A DNA stretch of 64,000 nt from an uncultured Bacteroidia bacterium (lineage in GTDB: Bacteria; Bacteroidota; Bacteroidia; Bacteroidales; UBA932): NCBI GenBank assembly GCA_902774045.1, contig CACYGW010000004.1, forward strand, positions 1 to 64,000, read 5' to 3'. Shown here in pieces: positions 9,306 through 17,709 of the stretch. A model generated the notes under the pieces. The model did no database searches, had not been told where the DNA came from, and was given only the letters and a program-made list of their open reading frames with translations. How positions within the stretch are numbered: position 1 is the stretch's first letter; every line of letters starts with the position of its first letter. The translations under genes and the position numbers were made by a program.

Positions 9306-10322
9306 TTACCCCTGCTTTTTTATACCTGCCATCTTCTCCGTAAAATTCCATATAAGGTAAATTCTCTTCTTTAGTACCGGAAGGTCCAGGTTTTCAAGGG
9401 TATCGGTAAGTTTATTGTTATTGTCTGTTATTCCTGAGGTGAATAAAACCACCGGCATTCCGTGCTCTGCAAAGACCTTGTGGTCTCCGGTGCGGTGGTA
9501 AAATACGTTGGTAAAATCAGGGCTGCCGTAGTAGTCGTGAGACATCTCCAGGCCCGTGCCCTTACTCTTGTTGGCCTGGGCCAGTTCCTTTGTGGCAAAA
9601 CCTCCGTTAAGGGCTATGATATAGTCTTTGCGTCCGGACTTAAGGGGGCTCAGAGAACTTCCTACCTGGTCCAGATTGATAACTATTACTATTTCTTTTC
9701 TGGATATCGTACGGCCATGGGCGTCTTTAAGCGTGCCGGCGGCCAGCTCCTGCCACAGCGCATTGGAGCCTGCAAAACTCATATACTTGGCATCCAGGGC
9801 TGCAAATATAACATCTGCCTCGTATTCGCGGCCCAGACTTCTGGAGAGGGCCATCATCTTGGCCAGGCTCAAAAGCGCGGCAACTCCGGAGCCGTTGCTG
9901 TCTGCTCCGGGATAAATCTTTCCGCCTCTGATTCCAAGCCCGTCATAACTTGCCATTACAAGTATGTATTTTTTTGCCGGACTGTCACAGCCCTTGGCTA
10001 TGCCTATCACGTTGCGTCCGGCAGAGCCGCCGCTAAGGGCAAAGCTGTGCTGATAAGACGGGCCGGAAGGCACCAGCCCGAACTTGGCAAACCGGCGCTG
10101 CAGCCAGGAGGCTGTTTCTGCCGCCCCAACCGTCCCGGCTCCTCTTCCGGCGCACAGCGAATCGGACAGAAACTCAATGGCAAGGGCCAGTTTTTTCTCT
10201 GTGATGCAAAGGCGGGCCTGCTCTGAAATATCCAGGCGCATAGGCCTTGCCTCGGCAGGTGAAACAGCCGTCCCCAGCAAAAGACAGGTGACGATAAGAC
10301 CGATATTTTTAAATAAAATCAA
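9306..10322 (-). CDS. M28-family peptidase homologue lacking canonical zinc ligands
   Basis: A 338-residue secreted protein with signal peptide (LIVTCLLLGTAVSPAEA). The M28 fold is recognisable from GADSNGSGVAALLSLA, VIFAALDAKYMSFAGSNA, INLDQVG and GDHKVFAEHGMPVVLF. Compared with active M28 aminopeptidases, the first zinc His is Ser125 (MASYDG), and the Glu-Glu pair carrying the general base and a zinc ligand is Ala178-Lys179. Asp141, Asp218 and His281 remain. Catalysis by the usual mechanism therefore looks impossible; a binding or scaffolding role is more likely. It is the first gene of the five-gene minus operon and is divergent from the TPR gene. Confidence 0.82.
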   Translation of the reverse strand: MILFKNIGLIVTCLLLGTAVSPAEARPMRLDISEQARLCITEKKLALAIEFLSDSLCAGRGAGTVGAAETASWLQRRFAKFGLVPSGPSYQHSFALSGGSAGRNVIGIAKGCDSPAKKYILVMASYDGLGIRGGKIYPGADSNGSGVAALLSLAKMMALSRSLGREYEADVIFAALDAKYMSFAGSNALWQELAAGTLKDAHGRTISRKEIVIVINLDQVGSSLSPLKSGRKDYIIALNGGFATKELAQANKSKGTGLEMSHDYYGSPDFTNVFYHRTGDHKVFAEHGMPVVLFTSGITDNNNKLTDTLENLDLPVLKKRIYLIWNFTEKMAGIKKQG

Positions 10323-10332
10323 AACTGTTTCT

Positions 10333-10340
10333 TATATTTG
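10333..10340 (+). promoter_or_regulatory. Candidate -7 box (TATATTTG) of the TPR gene
   Basis: The sequence matches the Bacteroidota -7 consensus TAnnTTTG and lies 36 nt before the ATG at 10377, leaving a leader of about 30 nt. I see no good -33 TTTG at the expected distance, so the call rests on the -7 box and its place in a divergent gap. Confidence 0.5.
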
Positions 10341-10376
10341 CACAATCTGTCAAAAATAGTGAAATTCGGGCATATT

Positions 10377-12386
10377 ATGAAGTTTTTTTTAAAATACTTC
10401 CTTTCTGCGACAATTTTCCTGCTTTCGTGTCTGAGCCTCAGTGCTCAGTACGATAGGGAAGTCTTCTATATGAGGGGCCGCCAGGCGCTTGCCGACGGTA
10501 AATATGCCCAGAGTATAGAAAACTTCAACATTCTTGCCAGAATAGACAGTACAGACTATTGGACCTTCTTTTACAGGGGCATAGCCAAATACAATTTGGG
10601 TGATGTCCGCGGTGCCCAGAAGGACTTTGACAAATCTGTCCGCCTTAATCCTATTTTTACGTCGGGCTATCACTACAGGGCCATTACAAAGAGCCGTTAC
10701 GGGGATTACGAGGCTGCACTCTCTGACTATGAGCAGGCCCTGGCTCTGCGTCCGGGCTACGAGGGGCTTTATTTCAGCCGCGGAGTAACCTACTTCCTGG
10801 CCCAGCGTTTCCAGGAGGCCGTAGCAGACTTTGACTGGTACATACGCAAACAGCCCAAGGATCCTGCAGCCTTCCTTAACAGGGGAGCCAGCTATCTCTA
10901 TATGGGAGATACGCTTAAGGCTATGTCAGATTACAACAAGGCTATAAAACTGGATAAGTTCGAGCCCGAGGGTTTTGTGCGCAGGGGCCGTCTTCTTGCG
11001 CTCCAGGGAGATTACAAGAAGGCAATAGAGGATATGAACAAGGCAATTGCCCTTGACTCTACTTCTACCTTTGCCTATTTTAACAGGGCTCTTATGTATT
11101 ACGAGACAAACGATTACAATCTTGCAATGCAGGATTTGGACCGTGTCCTCAGAGACGAGCCGGGAAATGCACTCACTCTCTACAACAGGAGTCTTATCTA
11201 TGCCATAACGGGGAACTATCAGCAGGCTCTGGAAGATATGGACAGGGTGCTTAATATCAATCCCCGGAATGTACTGGCCTATTTTAACCGTGCCTCTTTC
11301 TTCCTGCAGATGGAAAGGTGGCAGGATGCTATAGAAGACTACGACAAAGCCATAGAAATATATCCGGATTTTGCCAAGGCCTATATGAACAGGTCCTATG
11401 CCCTTAGGCAGATGGGCGAGTATGCTCTGGCAAAGATGGACTACGATACGGCCCAGAAAAAGATAGCCGAGTACAGGGACAAGACCTCTGTGTCCGAGGG
11501 CTCATTTGCCGATACTACCCGTAAATACAGCTCTCTGCTCTCGCTGGATGCAGATTTTGCCAAGAAGGACTTCGATGACGAGCTTCTGCAGCACCGGGAT
11601 GTGGACATACGCCTGCGGCCTTTGTACAAGTTTGTGCTTGCAAAGGACAGGAATCTTGGTATGATTGCACTTAGCCAGAGGTACGAGAATGCCCTTCTGG
11701 ATAAGTTCCTCCGGGAGTCTCCGGTTCCTTTGGCGCTAACTTCCCGCGACAGTTCCGCCGTGGTGGATTATACGGATCTTGCCCAGGCTGCCGCTAAGGC
11801 CCGGCCGGGGGAGGGAGACTTTGCCAAGGCTCTTTACGAGCTGTCTTCCAGACAGTTCAATGCCGCGCTGGCCCTTTACGGACAGGCAGTAACCAAGTCT
11901 TCCGAGGGGGATCGATACGGGAAATTCTACAAGGCCTTCTATCTTATGAACCGAGGAGTGCTAAGGGCAGAGATGATAGACTTCCTTTCTTCCATAGAGA
12001 GCAATGTGCAGACTCTTACGATGGACGACCGTGGTACCACAAGGGCCAGGGTAAAGGAGGGTGTAAGCCATAGTTACGACTATTCAGATGCTCTCTCTGA
12101 CCTTGAAGAGGCGGCTGCCATTATGCCGGAATTCCCTTATATCCATTTTAATCTGGGGAATCTCCTGTGCCTGTCTTCCAAGCTTGTAGAGGCCATAGAC
12201 AGCTATTCCAGGGCTATCAAGCTCTATCCTGCTTTGGGCGATGCTTACTTTAACCGCGGGCTTGTGCTTATCTATCTTAAAGATAAGGAGAAGGGATGTA
12301 TTGATTTATCTTATGCCGGCGAGCTTGGTATTGCCGATGCTTACAATGTTATAAGCCGATATTGCGAGGAGAAGGATGACAAGTAG
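10377..12386 (+). CDS. Secreted tetratricopeptide-repeat protein
   Basis: A 669-residue protein with signal peptide (MKFFLKYFLSATIFLLSCLSLSAQ). I chose the ATG at 10377 because it begins exactly at this signal; an upstream TTG at 10338 would overlap the promoter box. About nine consecutive 34-residue TPRs fill residues 20-370 (A.F.RG..Y...G....A..D...AI.LDP type). A non-TPR segment follows, then two or more repeats near the C-terminus (IHFNLGNLLCLSSKLVEAID; GDAYFNRGLVLIYLKDKEKG). TPR arrays bind partner proteins; residence in the periplasm suggests envelope assembly. Its 3' end overlaps the MBL hydrolase start by 11 bp. Confidence 0.93.
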   Translation: MKFFLKYFLSATIFLLSCLSLSAQYDREVFYMRGRQALADGKYAQSIENFNILARIDSTDYWTFFYRGIAKYNLGDVRGAQKDFDKSVRLNPIFTSGYHYRAITKSRYGDYEAALSDYEQALALRPGYEGLYFSRGVTYFLAQRFQEAVADFDWYIRKQPKDPAAFLNRGASYLYMGDTLKAMSDYNKAIKLDKFEPEGFVRRGRLLALQGDYKKAIEDMNKAIALDSTSTFAYFNRALMYYETNDYNLAMQDLDRVLRDEPGNALTLYNRSLIYAITGNYQQALEDMDRVLNINPRNVLAYFNRASFFLQMERWQDAIEDYDKAIEIYPDFAKAYMNRSYALRQMGEYALAKMDYDTAQKKIAEYRDKTSVSEGSFADTTRKYSSLLSLDADFAKKDFDDELLQHRDVDIRLRPLYKFVLAKDRNLGMIALSQRYENALLDKFLRESPVPLALTSRDSSAVVDYTDLAQAAAKARPGEGDFAKALYELSSRQFNAALALYGQAVTKSSEGDRYGKFYKAFYLMNRGVLRAEMIDFLSSIESNVQTLTMDDRGTTRARVKEGVSHSYDYSDALSDLEEAAAIMPEFPYIHFNLGNLLCLSSKLVEAIDSYSRAIKLYPALGDAYFNRGLVLIYLKDKEKGCIDLSYAGELGIADAYNVISRYCEEKDDK

Positions 12387-13191
12387 TACCGACAGAGCCC
12401 TTAAATTCCTAAGTTTTACCAGCGGCAGCTGCGGGAACTGTTATTATCTGGAGTGTGGCGGTGCGGCCGTGCTCATAGATGCTGGGATTTCCATAAGGTC
12501 TCTGAAGAAAGTAATGCTTGCAAACTCGCTCTCCCTTGAGAAAGTATCGGCCATCCTGGTAACCCACGATCATCTTGACCATATCCGCAACCTGGGTTCT
12601 TATTGCAAGAGGCTGGGTAAGCCTGTATATGCGTCGGCCAGGCTGCACGAGGCTCTCTCCCGCCATACCTTTACCGCAGATTATATCTCCGGTTGCAGGA
12701 AGTATCTTGCCCAGGGGGAGTGGAACGACGTGGGCGGTATGCTGGTGCGCTATTTTACGGTTCCGCACGATGCTACGCATACCTGCGGGTTTGCAATTGC
12801 GGCCGCGGGGCGTAAGTTTTTCATTATGACCGATGCCGGCCGGATAACGGACGAGGCCGTGTCTCTGGCGTCTCAGGCAGAGGTGGTGGTGATAGAGTCT
12901 AATTACGATGTGGATATGCTTATGGGAGGGCCTTATCCTCACGAGCTTAAGATGAGGATTTGCGGTGGAAACGGGCATCTTAGCAATGATGAGTGTGCCC
13001 TGGCTCTGACTCGTATCTGGCATCCTGGGCTCAAGGCTGTTTTTCTTTGCCATCTTAGCGAGAATAATAATACCCCCAAGGCCGCCTATAATGCTTCTCT
13101 TCAGGCTTTGGAGGGTATCGGCATAGAAAAGGGGTCGCTTCTTCTGCAACCCCTTCCCAGAACAGAGCCGTCGGCTCTTTATTCCCTGTAA
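12376..13191 (+). CDS. MBL-fold metallo-hydrolase (YycJ/WalJ-like)
   Basis: A 271-residue metallo-beta-lactamase-fold hydrolase. The metal motif is VTHDHLDHIRNLG (HxHxDH). Further ligands are in TVPHDATHTCGF and MTDAGRITDEA, and CHLSENNNT lies near the end. The early SFTSGSCGNCYYLE and VLIDAGISIRSLKK are typical of the YycJ/WalJ group, which has been linked to DNA exonuclease activity and cell-wall coordination. No signal peptide, so cytoplasmic. The start overlaps the TPR gene by 11 bp, implying co-transcription. Confidence 0.93.
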   Translation: MTSSTDRALKFLSFTSGSCGNCYYLECGGAAVLIDAGISIRSLKKVMLANSLSLEKVSAILVTHDHLDHIRNLGSYCKRLGKPVYASARLHEALSRHTFTADYISGCRKYLAQGEWNDVGGMLVRYFTVPHDATHTCGFAIAAAGRKFFIMTDAGRITDEAVSLASQAEVVVIESNYDVDMLMGGPYPHELKMRICGGNGHLSNDECALALTRIWHPGLKAVFLCHLSENNNTPKAAYNASLQALEGIGIEKGSLLLQPLPRTEPSALYSL

Positions 13192-13203
13192 GTTGGTTTG
13201 TAA

Positions 13204-14055
13204 CTATCGGTCCGTAGTAATCTTGCAAGAGGCGGGGGCCTTTATGTTTTGGTCTATTATTATCTCTCCGATAGATCCGGCTTTGATAAAGCCGCTTTTG
13301 GGGTTCTTTACGGAGGTGATGTGTCCGTTTACAGTTGCTTCTACGCTGGAGTATTCAAAGGCTAGGTCGGCGTCGGGAAGGAAGGTGCAGTCTTCCAGAA
13401 TTAGGTTTTCTGCATAGCAGAGGGGCTGGCTGCCGCCTATTTTGCAGCGGACTAGCCTTAGGTTTTTGGAGTGCCAGCCAAGGAATTCGCCGTTAATTAC
13501 CGAGTCGTAGACTGTTATGTTTTCTGTTTCCCAGAAGGCGTCTTTGGTGTCCAGGACGGAGTCGTGGATTTCTACGTTTTTGCTCCATTGGAAGGAGTAG
13601 TTGCCGCTTAGGCGGAAGTTGTGAAGGACTATGTCGCTGCAGTTCATGAATATGTAGTCTGCTCTTTCTGCTACAAGGTCGCGGGCTTCTATCGCGGAGC
13701 AGTGCCAGAAGGTTTCTGAGGCGGCTCCTATAATTACGTTCCTTATCTTGATTCCGTTCATTTCGCGGAACATTTTGGGCGCGTCTACTATAGTGTCTTC
13801 CATCGCAAGGTTTTTGGAGTACCAGAGGGCGGCTCTGGCTCCTACAGTGAAGATGCAGTTTTTTACGGTAAAGCCGTCGCAGCACCAGAGGGGGTATTTT
13901 CCTTCGAAGCGGCAACCTGTAGCTGTGATGTCGGAGGTTTCCTTCAGGGCAGATTCTCCGGCGTGTATTATTACGTTTTCCAGCTGGAGGTGGTGTTTGC
14001 AGTAGAGGGGGCGTTCGCCGCCAAATTCACAGTTCCTTATGATTTCTTTTTCCAT
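13204..14055 (-). CDS. DUF3737 family protein, right-handed beta-helix
   Basis: A 283-residue protein of short repeats in which small polar and aromatic residues alternate (IIRNCEFGGERPLYCKHHL, SALKETSDITATGCRFEG, EFLGWHSKNLRLVRCKIGG). This is the pattern of DUF3737, predicted to form a parallel beta-helix. The function is unknown; the solenoid resembles sugar-lyase scaffolds, but I see no catalytic motif. No signal peptide. The gene is convergent with the MBL hydrolase (12-nt gap). Its 5' side faces the tandem hairpin repeats. Confidence 0.88.
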   Translation of the reverse strand: MEKEIIRNCEFGGERPLYCKHHLQLENVIIHAGESALKETSDITATGCRFEGKYPLWCCDGFTVKNCIFTVGARAALWYSKNLAMEDTIVDAPKMFREMNGIKIRNVIIGAASETFWHCSAIEARDLVAERADYIFMNCSDIVLHNFRLSGNYSFQWSKNVEIHDSVLDTKDAFWETENITVYDSVINGEFLGWHSKNLRLVRCKIGGSQPLCYAENLILEDCTFLPDADLAFEYSSVEATVNGHITSVKNPKSGFIKAGSIGEIIIDQNIKAPASCKITTDR

Positions 14056-14087
14056 ATAATAGTTCTATAAATTCTTAATTTTGGGAA

Positions 14088-14493
14088 GATAATCCTTTAT
14101 CTTTTCTCCCTGTCGCTTACGCGACCCTAGCCGGGTAAATGGTCGAAAAGATGAAGGTTATCATTTAAGTCTTCTGTCATTTTAATCCAAATTTATCCAA
14201 AGATAACCATTTATCTTTTCTCCCTGTCGCTTCGCGACCCTAGCCGGGTAAATGGTCGAAAAGATAAAGATTATCTTCTGTCATTTTAATTCAAATTTAT
14301 CCAATGATAACCCTTCATCTTTTCTCCCTGTCGCTTGCGCGACCCTAGCCGGGTAAATGGTCGAAAAGATGAAGGTTATCATTTAAGTCTTCTGTCATTT
14401 TAATTCAAATTTATCCAAAGATAACCATTTATCTTTTCTCCCTGTTGCTTCGCAACCCTAACCGGGAAAATGGTCGGAAAGATGAAGGTTATC
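14088..14493 (+). repeat. Four tandem copies of a hairpin-forming repeat (period 104-114 bp)
   Basis: Copies of the hairpin part run 14088-14162, 14202-14275, 14306-14380 and 14420-14493. Each opens with GATAA, then TATCTTTTC or CATCTTTTC, carries a core CCCTGTCGCTT..GCGACCC plus TAGCCGGGTAAATGG, and closes with GAAAAGAT...TTATC. The arms are complementary and the core holds a smaller GTCGC/GCGAC hairpin. Spacers are also near-identical (TCTTCTGTCATTTTAAT, CAAATTTATCCAA), so the unit is about 114 bp, shortened to 104 once. Copy 4 has paired changes in the inner stem (TTGC/GCAA for TCGC/GCGA), which preserves base pairing. The core recurs at 54530-54563. The last copy abuts the MATE gene stop. 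Confidence 0.9.
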
Positions 14494-14495
14494 AT

Positions 14496-15857
14496 TTAAG
14501 TCTTCTGGAATCCTGATACTAAGTTTTTCTTCATCCAACCGTCACCTTTTATCCTGAAGAGGAAGAGGATTCCTCTGAGGTTAAGTTCTATGCACATTGG
14601 TACCCAGTATCCTTCCAGGCCCCAGCCGCAGCCTCTTGTAAGCCAGAGGGAAAGGCCAATCCGTACAATCCACATACCTGCAAAATTAAGAATACTTGGG
14701 ATAATGGTGTCTCCGGCACCGATGCAGGCACCGTAGGCAACTATTGATGCGGCGTACATTGTTTCTGCAAAGGCCTCTATCCTAAGGACATACGCGCCCA
14801 TGGATACAACGTCGGGGTCGTTGCTAAGGATGGACATAATCTGGGGCGCCAGGATGAACATAATGATGGCCAGGAAGGTCATCATGGCCACGCCGGAAAA
14901 AATGGTTACTTTGGCAAAACTGCGGGCAAGCCGCTTTCTGGCAGCGCCAAGGCTTTGTCCCACGAGGGTTGTGGCAGCATCGGCCATACCATAACCGGGC
15001 ATATAGCAAAAGCCTTCGGCGGTGATAGCAAAGTTGTTGGCTGCAAGGGCTATCGGCCCCAGGGGTGCTACTATTATTGTTCCTGCTATGTGAGCCCCGC
15101 GCATTGCGGCGTTCTGCAGCCACATGGGCCCCGTTATGCCAAAGGCGTTCTTCAGGGTGCGTGCCTTGGGCCGGAAGCTGCCCCTTTCTTTAAAGATATT
15201 CAGCTCCGGAGAACGTACGGCAGAGAACCACATCATCAGGACGGCTGTTATGGCCATCGCTATTCCGGTTCCAAGGGCGGCTCCGGTAACTCCCATCCCC
15301 GCTCCGGGTACCGTTATGTCCGCGCCCAGAAGGTGAATCTGCCTTGTGGGGAAGATCAGGAAGAAGTTGAATATGACGTCCAGAAGGCACATTACTACGT
15401 CCAGAATTCCGGGCAGTTTCATATTGCCGCTGCATTGCAGCATTGTGCCGCCCAGCCAGGTAATCTGCATAAAGGGGAGGGCCAGGCAGAAGATGAAGAA
15501 GTAGCGGGAGGCGTCCCTTATTATTTCTTCACTGCCGCCAAGCCATTGGGGAAGGTGGGGGCTTATGAGCAGGCCGCACAGGGCCAGGACTACGCTAAGG
15601 CTTACGCAGGAGGTGATAGCCTCTCTGAAAACCTGTCTTGCGCCCTGGAAGTCGTTGGAACCTATGAGGTGGGCTACCTGCACGGAAAAGCCCTGGCAGG
15701 ATGCAAACAGAAAGCCTCCGAAGAGCCATGTGGTTGTGGCTATGAGACCTATCGATGCGGCCGGATTGGATCCCAGGCTGCCCACCATCGATGCGTCTAT
15801 GAACTGTAGCATCACGGAGGCCAGTTGGGCTATTATGGCCGGGCCACAGAGCAACAT
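14496..15857 (-). CDS. MATE family multidrug/metabolite efflux transporter
   Basis: A membrane protein of 453 residues from the first canonical start, with about twelve hydrophobic helices in two halves. MATE features are QFIDASMVGSLG near the N-terminus and MADAATTLVGQSLGAARKR in the second half. MATE carriers export cationic compounds using Na+ or H+ gradients. The real start may lie upstream: the frame is open to 15938, where ATA (not ATG) overlaps the GH53 stop, and the 27 extra residues (IKETKDILLQSIRLGTELST...) look like a normal MATE N-terminus. The gene ends next to the fourth hairpin repeat. Confidence 0.93.
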   Translation of the reverse strand: MLLCGPAIIAQLASVMLQFIDASMVGSLGSNPAASIGLIATTTWLFGGFLFASCQGFSVQVAHLIGSNDFQGARQVFREAITSCVSLSVVLALCGLLISPHLPQWLGGSEEIIRDASRYFFIFCLALPFMQITWLGGTMLQCSGNMKLPGILDVVMCLLDVIFNFFLIFPTRQIHLLGADITVPGAGMGVTGAALGTGIAMAITAVLMMWFSAVRSPELNIFKERGSFRPKARTLKNAFGITGPMWLQNAAMRGAHIAGTIIVAPLGPIALAANNFAITAEGFCYMPGYGMADAATTLVGQSLGAARKRLARSFAKVTIFSGVAMMTFLAIIMFILAPQIMSILSNDPDVVSMGAYVLRIEAFAETMYAASIVAYGACIGAGDTIIPSILNFAGMWIVRIGLSLWLTRGCGWGLEGYWVPMCIELNLRGILFLFRIKGDGWMKKNLVSGFQKT

Positions 15858-15937
15858 AGTAAGACGGAACTGCTGTCTTGTGCTGAGTTCCGTCCCTAGT
15901 CTAATGCTCTGAAGCAGTATGTCTTTGGTCTCTTTTA

Positions 15938-17053
15938 TTACTGTGCGGGTTTAAAGAGTTTTACTACATCGGAGGGAGAGCCGTCGCTGTTGAATACTCC
16001 CATATCGTAGGCGTTCCAGCCAAGTGTGGTGTAGATGGCGGGCTTCCACCATCCGTAAACCTCAGGCTCCCAGTAAAGTATGCCTTTACAGCGGCTTATC
16101 TGGCGTATTTTTGTAATGAAGTCTGTAAGTATCGTCACGCCTTCTGACAGATTGTCGTTTTTGATACCTGTCTCCACTACAAATACATCTTTGTTAAACT
16201 TGTTTATAAGGTTGTTTATGTTGTCAATTGCTCCGTCGTTTGCCTGCTGCCAGGTTTTTCCACTAATTCCCTGGGGATAGTGGGAAAGGCCGATTACGTC
16301 CATTTTGCCTCCGGCGTTGGTAAAGTTGCTGAACCACCATTCAAGGTCCTGATAGGCGTTGTTAAGATGAACTATAACCTTGGCCTCGGGGAAGATGGCC
16401 TTTACTGCGTCGTAGCCGGCGTTGCTAAGCTCTGCGTAGTTGGAGTAGTTGCTGACAATTCCTGTATTGGCTATTTTTCCGTCCGGCCACAGCATTCCAA
16501 CCCTTGTCTCGTTTCCAACCTGAACATAGGAAGGAGTGATGCCCTGCTGTTTAAGTCCCGTAAGCACTTCCTTGGTGTAGTCGTTCACCCTTGTAACCAG
16601 GTTTGCGTGGTTGAGGCTCTGCCAGGCGGCAGGGGTGTCCTGACGGCCGGGGTCTGCAAAGAAGTCGCTGTAATGAAAGTCTATCATAATCTCCAGGCCG
16701 GCAGCCTTGGCTCTCTTGGCCTTTGCAAGAACGTCGTCGTATCCGCACCAGCCGCCGCGGGAAGGATCTACCCAAACTCTAAGTCTTGTAATGTTCTGTC
16801 CAAGTCCTTTCAGAATTACAAAGATATCCTGGGTTGTGCCGGAAGCATTTTTGAAGGTCTTGCCGTCGTGCTCCATTTCAGAGGCCCAGCTAACGTCTGC
16901 CCCATAGTAGAAACTGGGATGAGTTACCGGCTGCTGGGTTTCCTCCTCTGGCTTTTGTTCTTCTTTGTTAACTGGTTCTGAATTTTTGCCACAGGCCAGA
17001 AACAGGGAGGCCGACACTAAGGCCAGGGCGGTGAAACGGATTGATTTTTTCAT
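15938..17053 (-). CDS. Arabinogalactan endo-beta-1,4-galactanase, GH53, lipoprotein
   Basis: A 371-residue lipoprotein: signal peptide and lipobox (SASLFLACGK), a short Glu/Pro linker, then a GH53 barrel. Recognisable segments are FYYGADVSWASEMEHDG at the barrel start, ITRLRVWVDPSRGGW, IDFHYSDFFADPGRQ, the acid/base Glu in YVQVGNETRVGMLWP and the nucleophile Glu in VFVVETGIKND. GH53 cleaves beta-1,4-galactan, the pectin side chain. Surface anchoring fits release of galactan oligosaccharides. No SusC/D pair is near. The gene lies upstream of and contacts the MATE gene, and is divergent from the kinase cluster. Confidence 0.95.
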   Translation of the reverse strand: MKKSIRFTALALVSASLFLACGKNSEPVNKEEQKPEEETQQPVTHPSFYYGADVSWASEMEHDGKTFKNASGTTQDIFVILKGLGQNITRLRVWVDPSRGGWCGYDDVLAKAKRAKAAGLEIMIDFHYSDFFADPGRQDTPAAWQSLNHANLVTRVNDYTKEVLTGLKQQGITPSYVQVGNETRVGMLWPDGKIANTGIVSNYSNYAELSNAGYDAVKAIFPEAKVIVHLNNAYQDLEWWFSNFTNAGGKMDVIGLSHYPQGISGKTWQQANDGAIDNINNLINKFNKDVFVVETGIKNDNLSEGVTILTDFITKIRQISRCKGILYWEPEVYGWWKPAIYTTLGWNAYDMGVFNSDGSPSDVVKLFKPAQ

Positions 17054-17088
17054 AATTAAGCCAAATTGAAATGCGTTTTATATTACTA

Positions 17089-17120
17089 TTGCAAAAGTAC
17101 AAAATAATTTTGTAAATTTG
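17089..17120 (+). promoter_or_regulatory. Candidate promoter of the Ser/Thr kinase cluster
   Basis: TTG at 17089-17091, a 21-nt gap, then TAAATTTG at 17113-17120 fit the Bacteroidota -33/-7 pattern. The ATG is 31 nt further on and a purine-rich AGGAAG lies between. On the other strand TACTTTTG (17092-17099) could serve GH53, so the two promoters would overlap. Confidence 0.6.
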
Positions 17121-17151
17121 TGGATAACACGATAGGAAGTAAAAATATCAT

Positions 17152-17709
17152 ATGATTTGTACTAATTGCGGTTGGGACAATGCTCCCTCCAATGTGCATT
17201 GCGAAAAATGCGGAACAAAGCTGGTGGTGATTCCTGCTCCCCAGCCCCCGGTTAAACCGGCTTTTTGCGGGAACTGCGGTTATCCCCTGTCTAATCCAGG
17301 CCCGGTGTGCCCCAGCTGCGGCACCCCCATCCCCGGAAGGGGCCATGCCGGCGGAACCTTGTCTCCTATCCAGGGGCAGGCTCCTCAGGAACCCGTCAAG
17401 ACAGAAATTCCTGCGGCAGGCGGGCCGTCTTTCTCTCTTGAGCCGGTGAATATGGCAGGAGAGGACAATCCGGCAGGAAGAATCAGTTATGTGGGAGAGA
17501 AGGTTGTGCTTAACAGGGCCAACACAGAGCCGGACAATTCCAGCATTACATCCAAAGTACAGGCAGAAATCGTAAATAAGGATGGTAAGTGGATTATATC
17601 CGACGGCAGTTCCCTCAAGACTACCTTCATCTACCTGAGCGAGCCAAGAGAGCTCAAGGACGGGGATGTAATCCTTCTTGGTAACAGACTATTCAAATTC
17701 AAGGTATAA
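17152..17709 (+). CDS. Double zinc-ribbon protein with C-terminal FHA-like domain
   Basis: A 185-residue cytoplasmic protein. Two zinc ribbons are clear: Cys3, Cys6, Cys17, Cys20 and Cys39, Cys42, Cys53, Cys56. A Pro/Gly-rich linker follows, then from about residue 105 an FHA-like beta-sandwich (ISYVGEKVVLNRANTEPDNS, KDGKWIISDGSS, LKDGDVILLGNRLFKFKV). FHA domains bind phosphothreonine; the usual SRxH motif is replaced by SSITSKVQAEI, so binding may be altered. Its stop overlaps the next kinase start (TAATG), so it is probably a substrate or adaptor of the kinase. First gene of the cluster. Confidence 0.85.
   Translation: MICTNCGWDNAPSNVHCEKCGTKLVVIPAPQPPVKPAFCGNCGYPLSNPGPVCPSCGTPIPGRGHAGGTLSPIQGQAPQEPVKTEIPAAGGPSFSLEPVNMAGEDNPAGRISYVGEKVVLNRANTEPDNSSITSKVQAEIVNKDGKWIISDGSSLKTTFIYLSEPRELKDGDVILLGNRLFKFKV

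Noticed and set aside
14088-14493. CRISPR array
   Set aside because: Units are 104-114 bp with near-identical spacers and long inverted arms; no cas genes are near.
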